Positions 26,966 through 36,790 of a stretch of 64,000 nt of DNA are shown piece after piece. Both the position numbers and the translations under genes were made by a program. This stretch comes from Hygrophila difformis. Lineage: Eukaryota; Streptophyta; Magnoliopsida; Lamiales; Acanthaceae. Each line of letters begins with the position of its first letter. The first letter of the stretch is position 1. The notes under the pieces were generated by a model. That model saw only the letters and a list, made by a program, of their open reading frames with translations. It ran no database searches and was not told where the DNA came from. The stretch is from contig JAOANR010000013.1 of assembly GCA_030278955.1 (NCBI GenBank), positions 40,894,191 to 40,958,190 of the forward strand, written 5' to 3'.

Positions 26966-27087
26966 CTTGCTCAGTTTTATTAAATGTCTTGTTTTTATTT
27001 GGGTGTGTAATTTAACGTACTTATTTAAAGGTTAATATTTACTTCGTATATAATTAGACGAATCTAACACAACTCGACTTTGCTATT
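26966..27087. mobile_element. MITE fragment
   Basis: TATAATTAGACGAATCTAAC at 27048-27067 is the reverse complement of the common MITE core. No terminus visible; truncated at the boundary with the next repeat. Confidence 0.4.
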
Positions 27088-27560
27088 GTTGGACGGGCTC
27101 GTCCGGTCGAGGATGTGCAAGGAAGTCGCCCGAGTCGAGTCAGGAAATCATGGACTGGACGAGATGAAGACCCGGGGGGACTGGACGAGAAGAGACGGGG
27201 AAGAATCCAATGAGGAGCGCCTGGGGACGCCTTGAGCCAAAATCTATAAATACGGAATACCCCTCTTTGGAAAGTTCGGGTCGGACAATTCAACAATTCT
27301 TCTGTTCCTCTGGATATTTCATTCCTCGAACTTATTTTTCAGCAATTAGCTCTAGCCTTAGCATTAGTCCCTCAGCCCATCGGAATCACCCAAAGGCAGC
27401 CACATTCCGACGAGGAACTTCCTAGCGGCATCCAATTTATCCATTCTAGAAAACACTGTATTTCCACGTTTTTCTTCACTTTTCCGGTGAGATCTTCCGT
27501 GTTTGATTATCAAAAATCTATAGTATTTAATTTGGATTTTCTGCCCCCGTGTGGCATATT
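27088..27560 (+). repeat. Possible LTR or promoter-bearing repeat
   Basis: GC-richer segment beginning TTGGACGGGCTCGTCCGGTC, with a TATA-like CTATAAATACGG at about 27244-27255 and pyrimidine-rich sequence downstream. Composition and layout resemble the LTR of a Gypsy-type element (solo or partial). No target duplication, primer-binding site or internal coding was found, so the call is tentative. Confidence 0.35.
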
Positions 27561-27620
27561 TAAGTGTTATACATATGTACATTAATTTCAAATTGTAAAT
27601 GCATCACACGAATATTGGTC

Positions 27621-27775
27621 ATTAATTGCATGAGATGGGAAAACTTACTTGTGATTAAGTAATCAAATTGGATTAATTGCATGAGATAGGAAAACTTACT
27701 CATGTGTCCACACACCTTTGCCGACACATGAGTGTCACCGTTTACCAAAAAAAGTAATCAAATTGGATTAATTGT
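27621..27775. repeat. Direct duplication flanking a short inserted segment
   Basis: AAGTAATCAAATTGGATTAA occurs at about 27656 and again at about 27752. Between them lies CATGTGTCCACACACC...GTTTACC followed by seven A, like the tail of a retroposed sequence. A second overlap (ATTGCATGAGATxGGAAAAC) also occurs twice, so a tandem duplication contributed. Confidence 0.6.
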
Positions 27776-28538
27776 GACAACCGCCACCTAAATTGGAATT
27801 AGATTTGAGATTGATTGTATTAGTCCGAGTGATCAGGTAATTGGGGATAATTTAGCCATGAAATATGGTGGATTCCGCGGTTAATTGGCAAACACGGATT
27901 TTATTGGATATATCATTGTTACTATTGCAATAGAGTTACTGCACATACAACTTGCCAAGGATGTGCTTGTTGAATGATGTCTTCCCCTTAAAATTGATAA
28001 CATTGACTGGGTCTGCATCACTTGGTGTGGAGGCATGATACATTACTTATAAGATCGTATACATGACGTATAAGGTTGTATGTATCACTTCGTGGATACC
28101 AAGTCATTTTTCCACATTAGAACATCATTTCTGCGTGTAGCCTCGACACCCTAGCCATTCCCCGTTACTATTGAACAAATGGACAAATTAACCATTGTGC
28201 TCGTCATTAGAGGAAAATCAAGTGTTTTAGAAACTAAACCTCTAACTCAAGAATAATTGTATGTTTTAGTGCTCATTAATATGAACCCAATCGGGTTTTG
28301 ATCCTTTCGGCCTTTTGTCTATAGATAAAAAGGGTTCGGTTCTAGTGTAGAACCAACAACTAGTATATATATATTTTTTCTATATACGTATAATAAAATT
28401 AAGTAATAATTAGACAATGAACAATGTTTTTTTTTTAAAAAAAAAAAACACAATCCGCGGAATGGACCGCATTTTATATAATCTATGAAAAGTCAAAGAT
28501 TTTGATTTCAATCAATCCACTTTATTTGGATTTATTAG
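27776..28538. other. Intergenic, no gene seen
   Basis: AT-rich. Contains an A/T palindromic run near 28427-28448. No family-like reading frame. Confidence 0.4.
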
Positions 28539-29291
28539 AACATCTCCAATGGACCCCTAAAACCCAAGACGGGGTGCCATCTTCTCTCCAACAATACCCT
28601 AAAACCAAACCTATTTTAAGTTTTTTGAGTTTTATGAATAGTAAATAGTTAAATACTCAAATTTGAGTATTTACTATTCATAAACCTATATCACTTTTTG
28701 CAATTAAATTAATTGCAATTTCATCCTCCAATTGTTGCAAGTTGAATATTGATCTAATTTTGTATTATGCTTAATAATATACTTCATATAATTTTTTATT
28801 AAATTAATTTTATATTTCATCAGATTAGAAATTTTAATGTTTCTTTATAAAATAAATTTTAAACATAAAGAAAACTAAATTTTTAAAGTTTTGGTATAAT
28901 ATTAGCAATCATTAAAAAATTTACATTAGCATACGAAAATATAATTAAACATAACACATCTCAAATACTTAAAAAAATGTACTACAATATTAAACAACTA
29001 AATAACTACGCAAACGGAAAATTAAGTTAATAGTCATCTAAATCAACATCGGATCCTCCAACATTATTGAAATACGTAGATGGATTTGTATTGAATTTAT
29101 GTGGGGTTAATGTATAATTTATAAAAAATGAAGGGTATGATTGAAAAGATAAATAAGTTTGTATAGGAAAGAATATATAGAGAATATTATTTTAAGTTTG
29201 GGTTTAGTATAACTGGTTGGAGATGAATTACTGTTTGATGTGACATTTACTGTAAAATGAGTTTGAGTTTGGTGTTGGCTATTGGAGATGC
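28539..29291. mobile_element. MITE with AACATCTCCAATGG / CTATTGGAGATGCC ends
   Basis: Inverted ends GAACATCTCCAATGG and CTATTGGAGATGCC, a termini type frequent in plant non-autonomous DNA elements. Flanks are TTA and TAA; a clean target duplication is not certain. About 750 bp, AT-rich, non-coding. Confidence 0.6.
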
Positions 29292-29525
29292 CTAACCTCT
29301 CAAAAATGTTATATATGCAGAATCAATATAATAATTTATTTAGATTTCAATTGATGGCAAGCTTAATAATAAACGTAAATGCCCAGTTGATTCTCAAGTG
29401 ATTAGTTTTAGATTAAATTAGGCTTGAGGATACTTGGTATTTACCTATGAAAAAAGAAAAATCATTTAGACTTGCTATATATTTCTAATTGGATAGATGG
29501 CAATCATATTAGTTACTGAATACAC

Positions 29526-29534
29526 TATATAAAT
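29526..29534 (+). promoter_or_regulatory. TATA box of DEFL2
   Basis: TATATAAAT within ACACTATATAAATTTAA, 150 bp before the DEFL2 start codon. The same block precedes DEFL4, and both follow a conserved GATGGCAA element about 30-40 bp upstream. Confidence 0.65.
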
Positions 29535-29675
29535 TTAAACCTACACTACCCTTATTATAAACTATCCCCACACACATATATATTGCGTATCATCCATCGT
29601 TAAAACATCCCGCAGGTTTTTTTTTTTTATTTTTTATTTTTTATTTTAAGGTATTTATTTACAAATAGCGAGGAA

Positions 29676-30383
29676 ATGAAAACAATTAGTCTATTTCTTA
29701 TTGTCGTTCTGCTCGTGTCAATTCAGGTATATAATTATTCTTAAGTTTTCCATTCATCTATTGGACTCTTCCAAATTGTTTTTTCATTATTTATTTATTT
29801 TTCTTTTCAGCCTTTCCAGTATGCTTTTCTGTCATGATTTCAATCATTTTTGCCATGCATTAATATACCATTCAACCGAATCGGTTTTTAGTTATTGATG
29901 CATGTCCATATGGGCTATACATAAATTGTTTTCATTTAGTTGATCCACTTTAATTTTAACATTGTTTATTGTGTAATTTTGATTCAATATATATCGCATC
30001 ATATATGTAGATAAATAAAAACATAATCAGAAGAATCTGAGATAATATTGAATTCGTATGATTATACTATGAGTGCGTTTGGTTGTTAGCGGATTTAGCA
30101 GCATATAGCATATTGAATCGACATATCCTCTCACAATTCTCTCTCCGAATCTGCTATCTGTTGCCGAATTTGCTGATTCCCAAACATCACCTATATATGG
30201 CAGTTAAGTGGATGCAGTGGGAATCAAAGATGCCGTGGAACGGATGAAGGGAGGTGTCGTAAGAAAAGGCGTTGCAGAGCGCTATGCGAGGAAAAATACG
30301 AAGGCAAGAACCCAACTCCAGACTGCGTGTTTACCCTCTACTACTTCGGGAGAAAATGCGAATGCGAATATGACTGTCCTTAG
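29676..30383 (+). CDS. DEFL2: defensin-like small cysteine-rich secreted peptide
   Basis: Predicted secreted precursor of 76 aa. Exon 1 29676-29726 encodes signal sequence MKTISLFLIVVLLVSIQ; intron 29727-30203 (GT-AG, phase 0) holds a MITE; exon 2 30204-30383. Nine cysteines: one extra N-terminal Cys, then C-x7-C-x5-C-x3-C-x12-C-x10-C-x-C-x3-C, ending CECEYDCP. Basic stretch RCRKKRRC. Intact. A LINE is inserted 67 bp beyond the stop, so its transcript end has probably changed. Closest neighbours in type are DEFL3 and DEFL4 (same leader, intron phase and start of exon 2, LS). The longest open frame over exon 2 is a different, non-coding frame. Confidence 0.85.
30069..30192. mobile_element. Small MITE in the DEFL2 intron
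   Basis: Ends GTGCGTTTGGTTGTTAGCGG and GCTGATTCCCAAACATCACC, inverted and imperfect; flanked by TAT. Its right end is only 11 bp from exon 2, so it may have replaced the original polypyrimidine tract. Confidence 0.55.
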
Positions 30384-30527
30384 CTTGAACTTATGTAATA
30401 ATGTTCTTGAAATGCTTTGTCCCTTTATTTCAAAGGAAGAAAATAATTAAGAAGCAAGTGCACTGAGATCAAGAATTCTCCAAGAAACCTCCAAGAGATC
30501 CCCGATATTTTAGCCGGCCATTTCAAG

Positions 30528-31988
30528 ATGACCGATGACGAAATGGAGGATCATGGCGGATTACCACCGGATACTTCTGATGGCGGAGCCTCTAAACGGC
30601 AGAGGCCACTCTACAGTGCTGTGACCAAGCGAGGATCAGGGTTTAAACACATTCCTATTGATGAAGAATCTTTTGAATCCACTGGTGATGAAGATGACAT
30701 TGTGCAAGATATCTTCAATGGCATGCCACGTTTCCGAATCTCCGATGCCTATAAAAGAACGCTTCTTCGTCCGTGGACTCACGCAGTGGTTTTAAAGGTT
30801 GTAGGGCGGAATATCTCTTATAGAGTTCTTAAGGCTAATCTTGAAAAGATATGGCCGGCAGCTGCATCTCTTCCTCTGGTGGACGTTGGCAATGGTTACT
30901 ACATTGTCCGATTTCTCAAAGATACCGATTCCATTCATGCCTTAACGGGGGGACCTTGGATGATTGCGGGGCATTATTTGCATGTACAACAGTGGGATGA
31001 AGAATTTGATCCTGACACCAATGAAATTAAGTCCATCGTGACATGGATTCGATTGAAGAAAATCCCAATTTTTCTTTACAACAGGCAGTACCTTCTACGT
31101 GTGGCATCCTCTGTTGGCAAGGTAGTGAGCATGGATGTGAATACGGATACAACGGCTCGAGCATGTTTTGCTAGAATTGCTGTGAAGATTGAATTGGACA
31201 ATCCTCTCACGCCCAATGTAATGATCGGCGATCGTGTTATAGGCGTTGAGTATGAAAATGTGAAATCGATATGTTTTCATTGTGGCAAATGCGGTCATAA
31301 CCAGAAAAGCTGTCCAGCCTTGGTGGTTCCGGCGGAAGATAATACTGACAATGCTCATCAAGAGAAAACCCTAGATCACCAAGAGAATACTGGTTATGGG
31401 CCTTGGATGATTGTCCAGTCCCGACGACGTTTTCAGGCAGGGGGCGCCAAATCCATGCCTCGGCGCGCTACTGTTTCCAATCGTTTTAATATTCTTACCG
31501 CTGATCAAGATTGCGAAGAAGATGGCCCTCCTAAGACCGTAGATTCAACCCTAGTCTCTCCACAGCAACCTGGGGATCCTCCCATGCACTCAGGGTATTC
31601 TGTCCGTCAAGATCGTATCAATCGGCCAACCCGACGTTTTCTCTCTCGGACCACTTCTGACAAAATGGAGGATGACTTATCCCATAGCCCTAGTCCTAAT
31701 TCTAAGCCTAAAGCCAGCTCTCCTGTTCACTCTCCTTCATGGTCACAGCAGCCATCGGGAGCTTGGATAAAAACCATTCAATCCAACCTTCCACCCGAGC
31801 ACCATTTGGCCGTTGAAGTTCTTGACCCTTCTATGCATATCCATAAAAAAATCAAGGGTCTTTGGGGCAAAGTTGCTGATCGGCCGCCCTCGGAATCTCA
31901 GCCCTTGGGTGATCGTGATGATGGCAGGATGGAGGATTCCTTCCCTATTTCCCTTGATCGGGGGCGTGCTGTTAGCATGCCACCTTGA
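30528..31988 (+). CDS. LINE-2 ORF1 protein (DUF4283 and zinc knuckle)
   Basis: 486-aa nucleic-acid-binding protein that coats the LINE RNA. DUF4283-like region at about residues 60-165 (PRFRISDAYKRTLLRPWTHA ... GGPWMIAGHYLHV), CCHC zinc knuckle CFHCGKCGHNQKSC at about residues 249-262, then a long Ser/Pro-rich tail. Uninterrupted. Followed after 57 bp by ORF2. Retrotransposon gene, often mis-annotated as a host protein. Confidence 0.93.
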   Translation: MTDDEMEDHGGLPPDTSDGGASKRQRPLYSAVTKRGSGFKHIPIDEESFESTGDEDDIVQDIFNGMPRFRISDAYKRTLLRPWTHAVVLKVVGRNISYRVLKANLEKIWPAAASLPLVDVGNGYYIVRFLKDTDSIHALTGGPWMIAGHYLHVQQWDEEFDPDTNEIKSIVTWIRLKKIPIFLYNRQYLLRVASSVGKVVSMDVNTDTTARACFARIAVKIELDNPLTPNVMIGDRVIGVEYENVKSICFHCGKCGHNQKSCPALVVPAEDNTDNAHQEKTLDHQENTGYGPWMIVQSRRRFQAGGAKSMPRRATVSNRFNILTADQDCEEDGPPKTVDSTLVSPQQPGDPPMHSGYSVRQDRINRPTRRFLSRTTSDKMEDDLSHSPSPNSKPKASSPVHSPSWSQQPSGAWIKTIQSNLPPEHHLAVEVLDPSMHIHKKIKGLWGKVADRPPSESQPLGDRDDGRMEDSFPISLDRGRAVSMPP

Positions 31989-32045
31989 TTGTGTTTCCAA
32001 GAGTTTTTTTTTTTCTTGACTGCTATTTAACCTGATATCTTTCCC

Positions 32046-35000
32046 ATGCGTTTTAATCTTTTGTGTTGGAATGTACAGGGTGCGGCATCGGCCTCTTTTC
32101 GTAGGGAATTTCGAGATCTTGTTTCAAGGAAAAATGTTGATATCCTGGCTATGTTTGAACCTCGGATTAGTGGGTCTCAGGCTGATAAGTTCATACGTCG
32201 TAGTTGTTTTTCTCATTCTTTTCGTGTTGAAGCTTCGGGTTTTAGTGGAGGAATATGGATTCTTTGGCGAAACTCTCTTACTGTTGATATCATTGAAAGT
32301 CACTCCCAGTATGTTGATTTTTGTGTTAAAGATGGTCAGGATACTCTTTGTGTCACTATGATTTATGCAGCCCCTAGCAGGTATCGTAGAGCATGGTTGT
32401 GGCCACAACTTTCGAGGATAGCTTTGAATCGTCGGACACCTTGGCTGTTGGGGGGGGATCTTAATTGCTATTTAAGTTCTGAGGAGTCGCGAGGGGGTAG
32501 TCTATCTTCTTCTCAAGGTGATGAGCTCCGCAATTGGATGTCAAATGCTGATGTTTTTGAGGTTCGTACATTTGGTAATCGGTTTACGTGGGCTCGTGGC
32601 AATCTTCGGAGGCGTTTAGACAGACTTTTGGGCAATGATGCATGGCTCTCTCGGTTTCCCTTCTCAACAGTGGAAGTTTTGCCTCGGATTCAATCGGATC
32701 ACTCTCCTTTATTCATCAACATTTCTGATACTCGTTCTCCCATCCTCAACCGCAAGGCTTCTAATTTCAAGTATAAAGCTGTTTGGCAGGGATACCCAAG
32801 TTTTTGTAATGTTGTTAAGTCAGTATGGAACCTTCAATTGCCTTTACAGGAGACTCTCTCTAAGTTCAAAGCAGAAGCTTCCAAGTGGGATAATAAAGTG
32901 TTCAGCTCCTTAGGCATTAGGAAATCCAGAATTCGAGCTCGGCTTCAAGGTATTGAGCAACAATTAGATTGGTGGAATAATCGGTTTTTGAGGAGGCTTC
33001 ACCATCAACTTAGCACTGAACTTGGGAAAATCTTAGAACGAGAAGAGATTACTTGGATTCAACGGAGTACTAGAGATTGGGGATTAGCTGGAGATCAAAA
33101 TACTGGCTTCTTTCACAACTTTGTTAAAATTCGACAAAGGAAAAAACTTTTTGCTATACTAGAAGATGCGAATGGACAGATCTATAATGAAGAAAAGGCT
33201 ATTCAGTCTATGGTTGTGGATTATTTCAAGCAGCTTTATAATGATAACTCCGTATCCACATCTGCTACTTGTACTCCTGCTGCACTGGTTACTACCTTAA
33301 CCTCTATGGAAGCCGACTTGATGTGTGCCTCTCTGTCTAAGGAGGAAGTTTGGATAGCACTAAAGAGCATGGCCCCTCTCAAAGCCCCTGGACCTGATGG
33401 CCTTCATGCCATGTTCTTTCAACGCAATTGGTCTACTATTGGTGATTCTGTATATCAATTCATCCTTAATTGCTTCACTGGTCAACAAGCTTTAGATGCG
33501 ATTAATAACACTTCCATTGTTCTCATTCCCAAAGTCCCTCATCCCAAGTCTGTTACCCAGTTCCGACCTATTAGCCTCTGCAATGTTTTATATAAGATTC
33601 TCACTAAGGTTTTAGTTCACAGGATGGCTCCTTTCCTCCCTCGGATCATTAGTCAAGGCCAAGCAAGTTTTGTCAAGGGTCGGATTATTCAGGATAACAT
33701 TATTCTTTGTAGAGAAATCAATCATTTTCTGGAAAAATCCACAGCTAGGCCTGGCTACATGGTTCTTAAGTTAGATTTGGAGAAGGCTTATGACAAGCTT
33801 AAATGGGACTTTATTAAAGACACTCTGATTGCTTTTGATTTTCCTACTTCTAGCATTAACCTTATTATGTCTTGTATTTCATCCTCTTCCTTGCAGGTTA
33901 TTTGGAATGGTCAGGCCACACCATCTTTCACTCCATCTCGTGGAATTAGGCAGGGCGATCCCATGTCTCCATATATTTTTATTTTGTGTATGGAGCGTTT
34001 AGCTGCTATGATTTCCCAAGCTGTTTCTGAGGGGCGTTGGGAACCTCTTGTATGGAGTAATGGTCAGCTTAAGATCCCATTTATTTTCTTTGCTGATGAT
34101 ATACTCTTATTCTCTAAAGCTACAGTTCACCAAGCATCTATTATTAAGGAGGTGCTTGCTCAATTTAGTGCCCTGTCTGGATTGATGATTAGCGCTGCCA
34201 AGTCCCGCCTTCACTTTGGCAAAATTGTGAATAGGAATACCAGGAGATGCATATCTAATACTTTGGGTATTCAAGTTTACAATCACTTTGGGAATTATCT
34301 TGGTATTCCCATTTCGACTGGTAGAAAAACTCATTCCGATTTTACCTTTCTTTTAGATAAAATGAAATCTAAATTGAATGGGTGGTCTCATCGTCACCTT
34401 AGCCTTGCAGGACGGGTTACACTAATCAAATCTGTTTTGCAAGCTTTAGGGCAATATGTTATGCAGGTCTTCCGGCTTCCTAGAAGAACCCTCTGTGAGA
34501 TGGAGAAGCTTTGTAGGAATTTCCTATGGGGATCGACCACGACTATTCATAAAACCCATCTTATTGCATGGGATACTGTCACTCGACCCAAGGCAAATGG
34601 TGGTTTGGGAATCAATAATCTTCAAGCTATCAATGATGCTTTACTTATGAAAAATTGGTGGGGTTTGCTTACTAGGAACACTCAGTGGACTGTCTTGATG
34701 AAGAAGAGATATGGGTGGAGTCGCCATACTTTCACACATCATCGGCAATCTCTTTCTCAGTTTGCTAGGGACCTTTGTTCCATCCATGAATCTTTTTCTA
34801 CTCTACTCGGATGGAAGCTTGGAAATGGTAAGGGTGTGTATTTCTGGGGGGATTTATGGACTAAGCAACGTTTTCTTTTGCAGGATTATGCATTACGCCC
34901 TCTTACTAGTGCTGATATGGAGAGAACGGTCGCCTCGTACATTCAGAATTCCTGCTGGAACATCCAAGAGCTCTCTGGAGTCCTTTCCCCTGATGGCCTG

Positions 35001-36122
35001 AATCTTCTCAGTCTGGAGCCCATTCCTACCTCCATGGAGTTGGATGACCATCCTTTTTGGAGGCCGTGTACCCGAGGCAGATTTTCCGTTAGCAGTACAC
35101 TCAAATTCTGGAGCTCGCTTGCTTATCCTTTGACGAATTCGGATTGGGATCAGATCTGGAAATGGCCGGTTTACTATCGCACGAGGTTCTTCCTTTGGAT
35201 TGCCATGCATGACAAACTTCTCACAGCCCGGGAGAGATGCATCCGACATATTTCTAATGATTCAAGCTGCTGGAAATGTGGAGAAGAGGAAGACAGTCTC
35301 CATGCCCTTCGGGATTGTCCTTCCTCCGCTGGGATCTGGTTCCGCCTTGGTTTCACCTCATACAATGGATTTCGAGCCATGCGTTTAAAAGATTGGATTA
35401 GTGCCATGCATTGGAGCTGCATTGGTGAGAAACAGGCTTCTCTTTTCGCTATTGGAATTTGGCTTATCTGGAAGCTTCGGTGTAAGGAGCTTTATGCTCA
35501 TGAACATGTTAATTGGGAGTCTGTTCATAATATTATTCGTCGAGTCACTGATGAGTTTGTTGCGGCAAAAGAGGAACTCAAAGTTTTTGGGGTCAAGGCA
35601 TGGAGTTGTAGCCGTACTCGGTGGGAGAAGCCACCTGCTGGATGGACGAAAGCCAACTGTGATGGCAGCTTGAAGCGTACTAAAGGTCTTGCGGGTGGTA
35701 TTCTTCGTTCGGAGACAGGCGCTTGGATTGGCGGCATCAGGATGCAGGATAGGTTCTCGAGCAGTGTTCAAGCGGAGGTTAAAGCCATCCTTATTACTAT
35801 GCATATGGCTTGGTCTATGGGCATCAAGAAATTAATTGTTGAGACTGACTGTTCTGAAGCTTTGAATCTTATTCACCATGGCACTGATGTTGTGGGTGAC
35901 TTTCAGCAATGGCTTCTTCACATCAGAAACATGACTAGCTGGAGTTGGGAGGTCTTTTTTTTCCCTTGTGCCTCGAGAGTCTAATGCAGCTGCCGATTTG
36001 TTTCTTAAAGGGCCACCTATTGTTGGTGGTGTTCAACATTGTGTTCGTCCACCCGACTATATGTTTGATATTTTGAGATCTGACCTTTTAGGTTTGTATC
36101 ATACCCTACAGGTGTTTGATTA
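32046..36122 (+). pseudogene. LINE-2 ORF2 (endonuclease, reverse transcriptase, zf-RVT, RNase H), one late frameshift
   Basis: Open for 1312 aa (32046-35984). APE-type endonuclease from LLCWNVQGAASASF to about residue 230; reverse transcriptase about 450-730 with FFADDILLF near residue 682; zinc-binding CWKCGEEEDSLHALRDC near 1077; RNase H-like domain from KANCDGSL near residue 1201. The frame is lost at an 8-T run near 35953-35960; the expected C-terminus (PRESNAAADLFLKG) continues in another frame to TAA at 36120-36122. Endonuclease and reverse transcriptase look intact, so only the end of RNase H is damaged. Confidence 0.93.
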
Positions 36123-36176
36123 ATAAAGGCTTCGGCCCACCTTTTCTCCGAAAAAAAAAAGGAAGAAAATAATTAA

Positions 36177-36766
36177 TACCTACTCATAAGTAGAAGAAAC
36201 AAGTAAGGGTAAATAAGCGAAATTCATTTTTGATCAAATGCTTAAATGAATGTACTACTATTCAACAAGACAGATCATATATAATCCATCATTTTATTAG
36301 ATGAATAAAATTAAACTCATTAATATCAAAAGTTCAAGCTCCCTCAACAGTTTAGGATTTTCGGCCGATAAGTCTATATATGTAACGTCACACACAAAAT
36401 CGTTATTACAAAGCTAATTATACTTTAGCCCTTATCAAAATTTAGGAATAGTAGTGTTTAAAATTAAAAACTTTAGCCCTTATCAAAACTTTATAGCCAT
36501 GAGTAACTTGGATATACTAATAGGTTTAGCCTTTAGGAGCCTATTTATCAATTGGTGGTTAGTGTTAGTAGATAGTGAATTAAGTTAGAGCATCAGCGCT
36601 ATTTGTTCAACCGATTAAAGTTGATCTCTCACCGACGAAAAGATATAACATGCAGTCCATCCCCAAGAAAAAAAAGTTATAGGGTGTAAAGCTTCCGACA
36701 AGCACAAAAATTGAAGCTCTGCTAACCGGACCGGTTCACTACCTCATACAATTAAGGGAGTTAGTT
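36177..36766. other. Intergenic between LINE-2 and LINE-3
   Basis: Would be the original downstream flank of DEFL2. No gene or structural RNA seen; the last bases (AGTTAGTT at 36759-36766) are the possible LINE-3 target duplication. Confidence 0.4.
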
Positions 36767-36790
36767 TTTAGAAGCTAAAGTTGTGCAAAG

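Larger units (their letters stand above)
30451..36160 (+). mobile_element. L1-type LINE copy 2, nearly intact, in the DEFL2 3' region
   Basis: 5710-bp non-LTR element. Perfect 16-bp target duplication GGAAGAAAATAATTAA at 30435-30450 and 36161-36176. Short 5' UTR (77 bp), ORF1, 54-bp spacer, ORF2, then TTAATAAAGGCTTCGGCCCACC and a 10-A tail. Same family as LINE-1. Only one frameshift is visible, so this is a young copy. Confidence 0.97.

Noticed and set aside
30208..30450. 80-aa plus-strand frame beginning MDAVGIKDAV
   Set aside because: It overlaps DEFL2 exon 2 in the wrong frame; the correct frame gives the cysteine pattern and splices in frame to the leader exon.
32046..35984. Large reverse transcriptase/RNase H frame as a host gene
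   Set aside because: Lies between perfect 16-bp target duplications with a poly-A tail: LINE ORF2.
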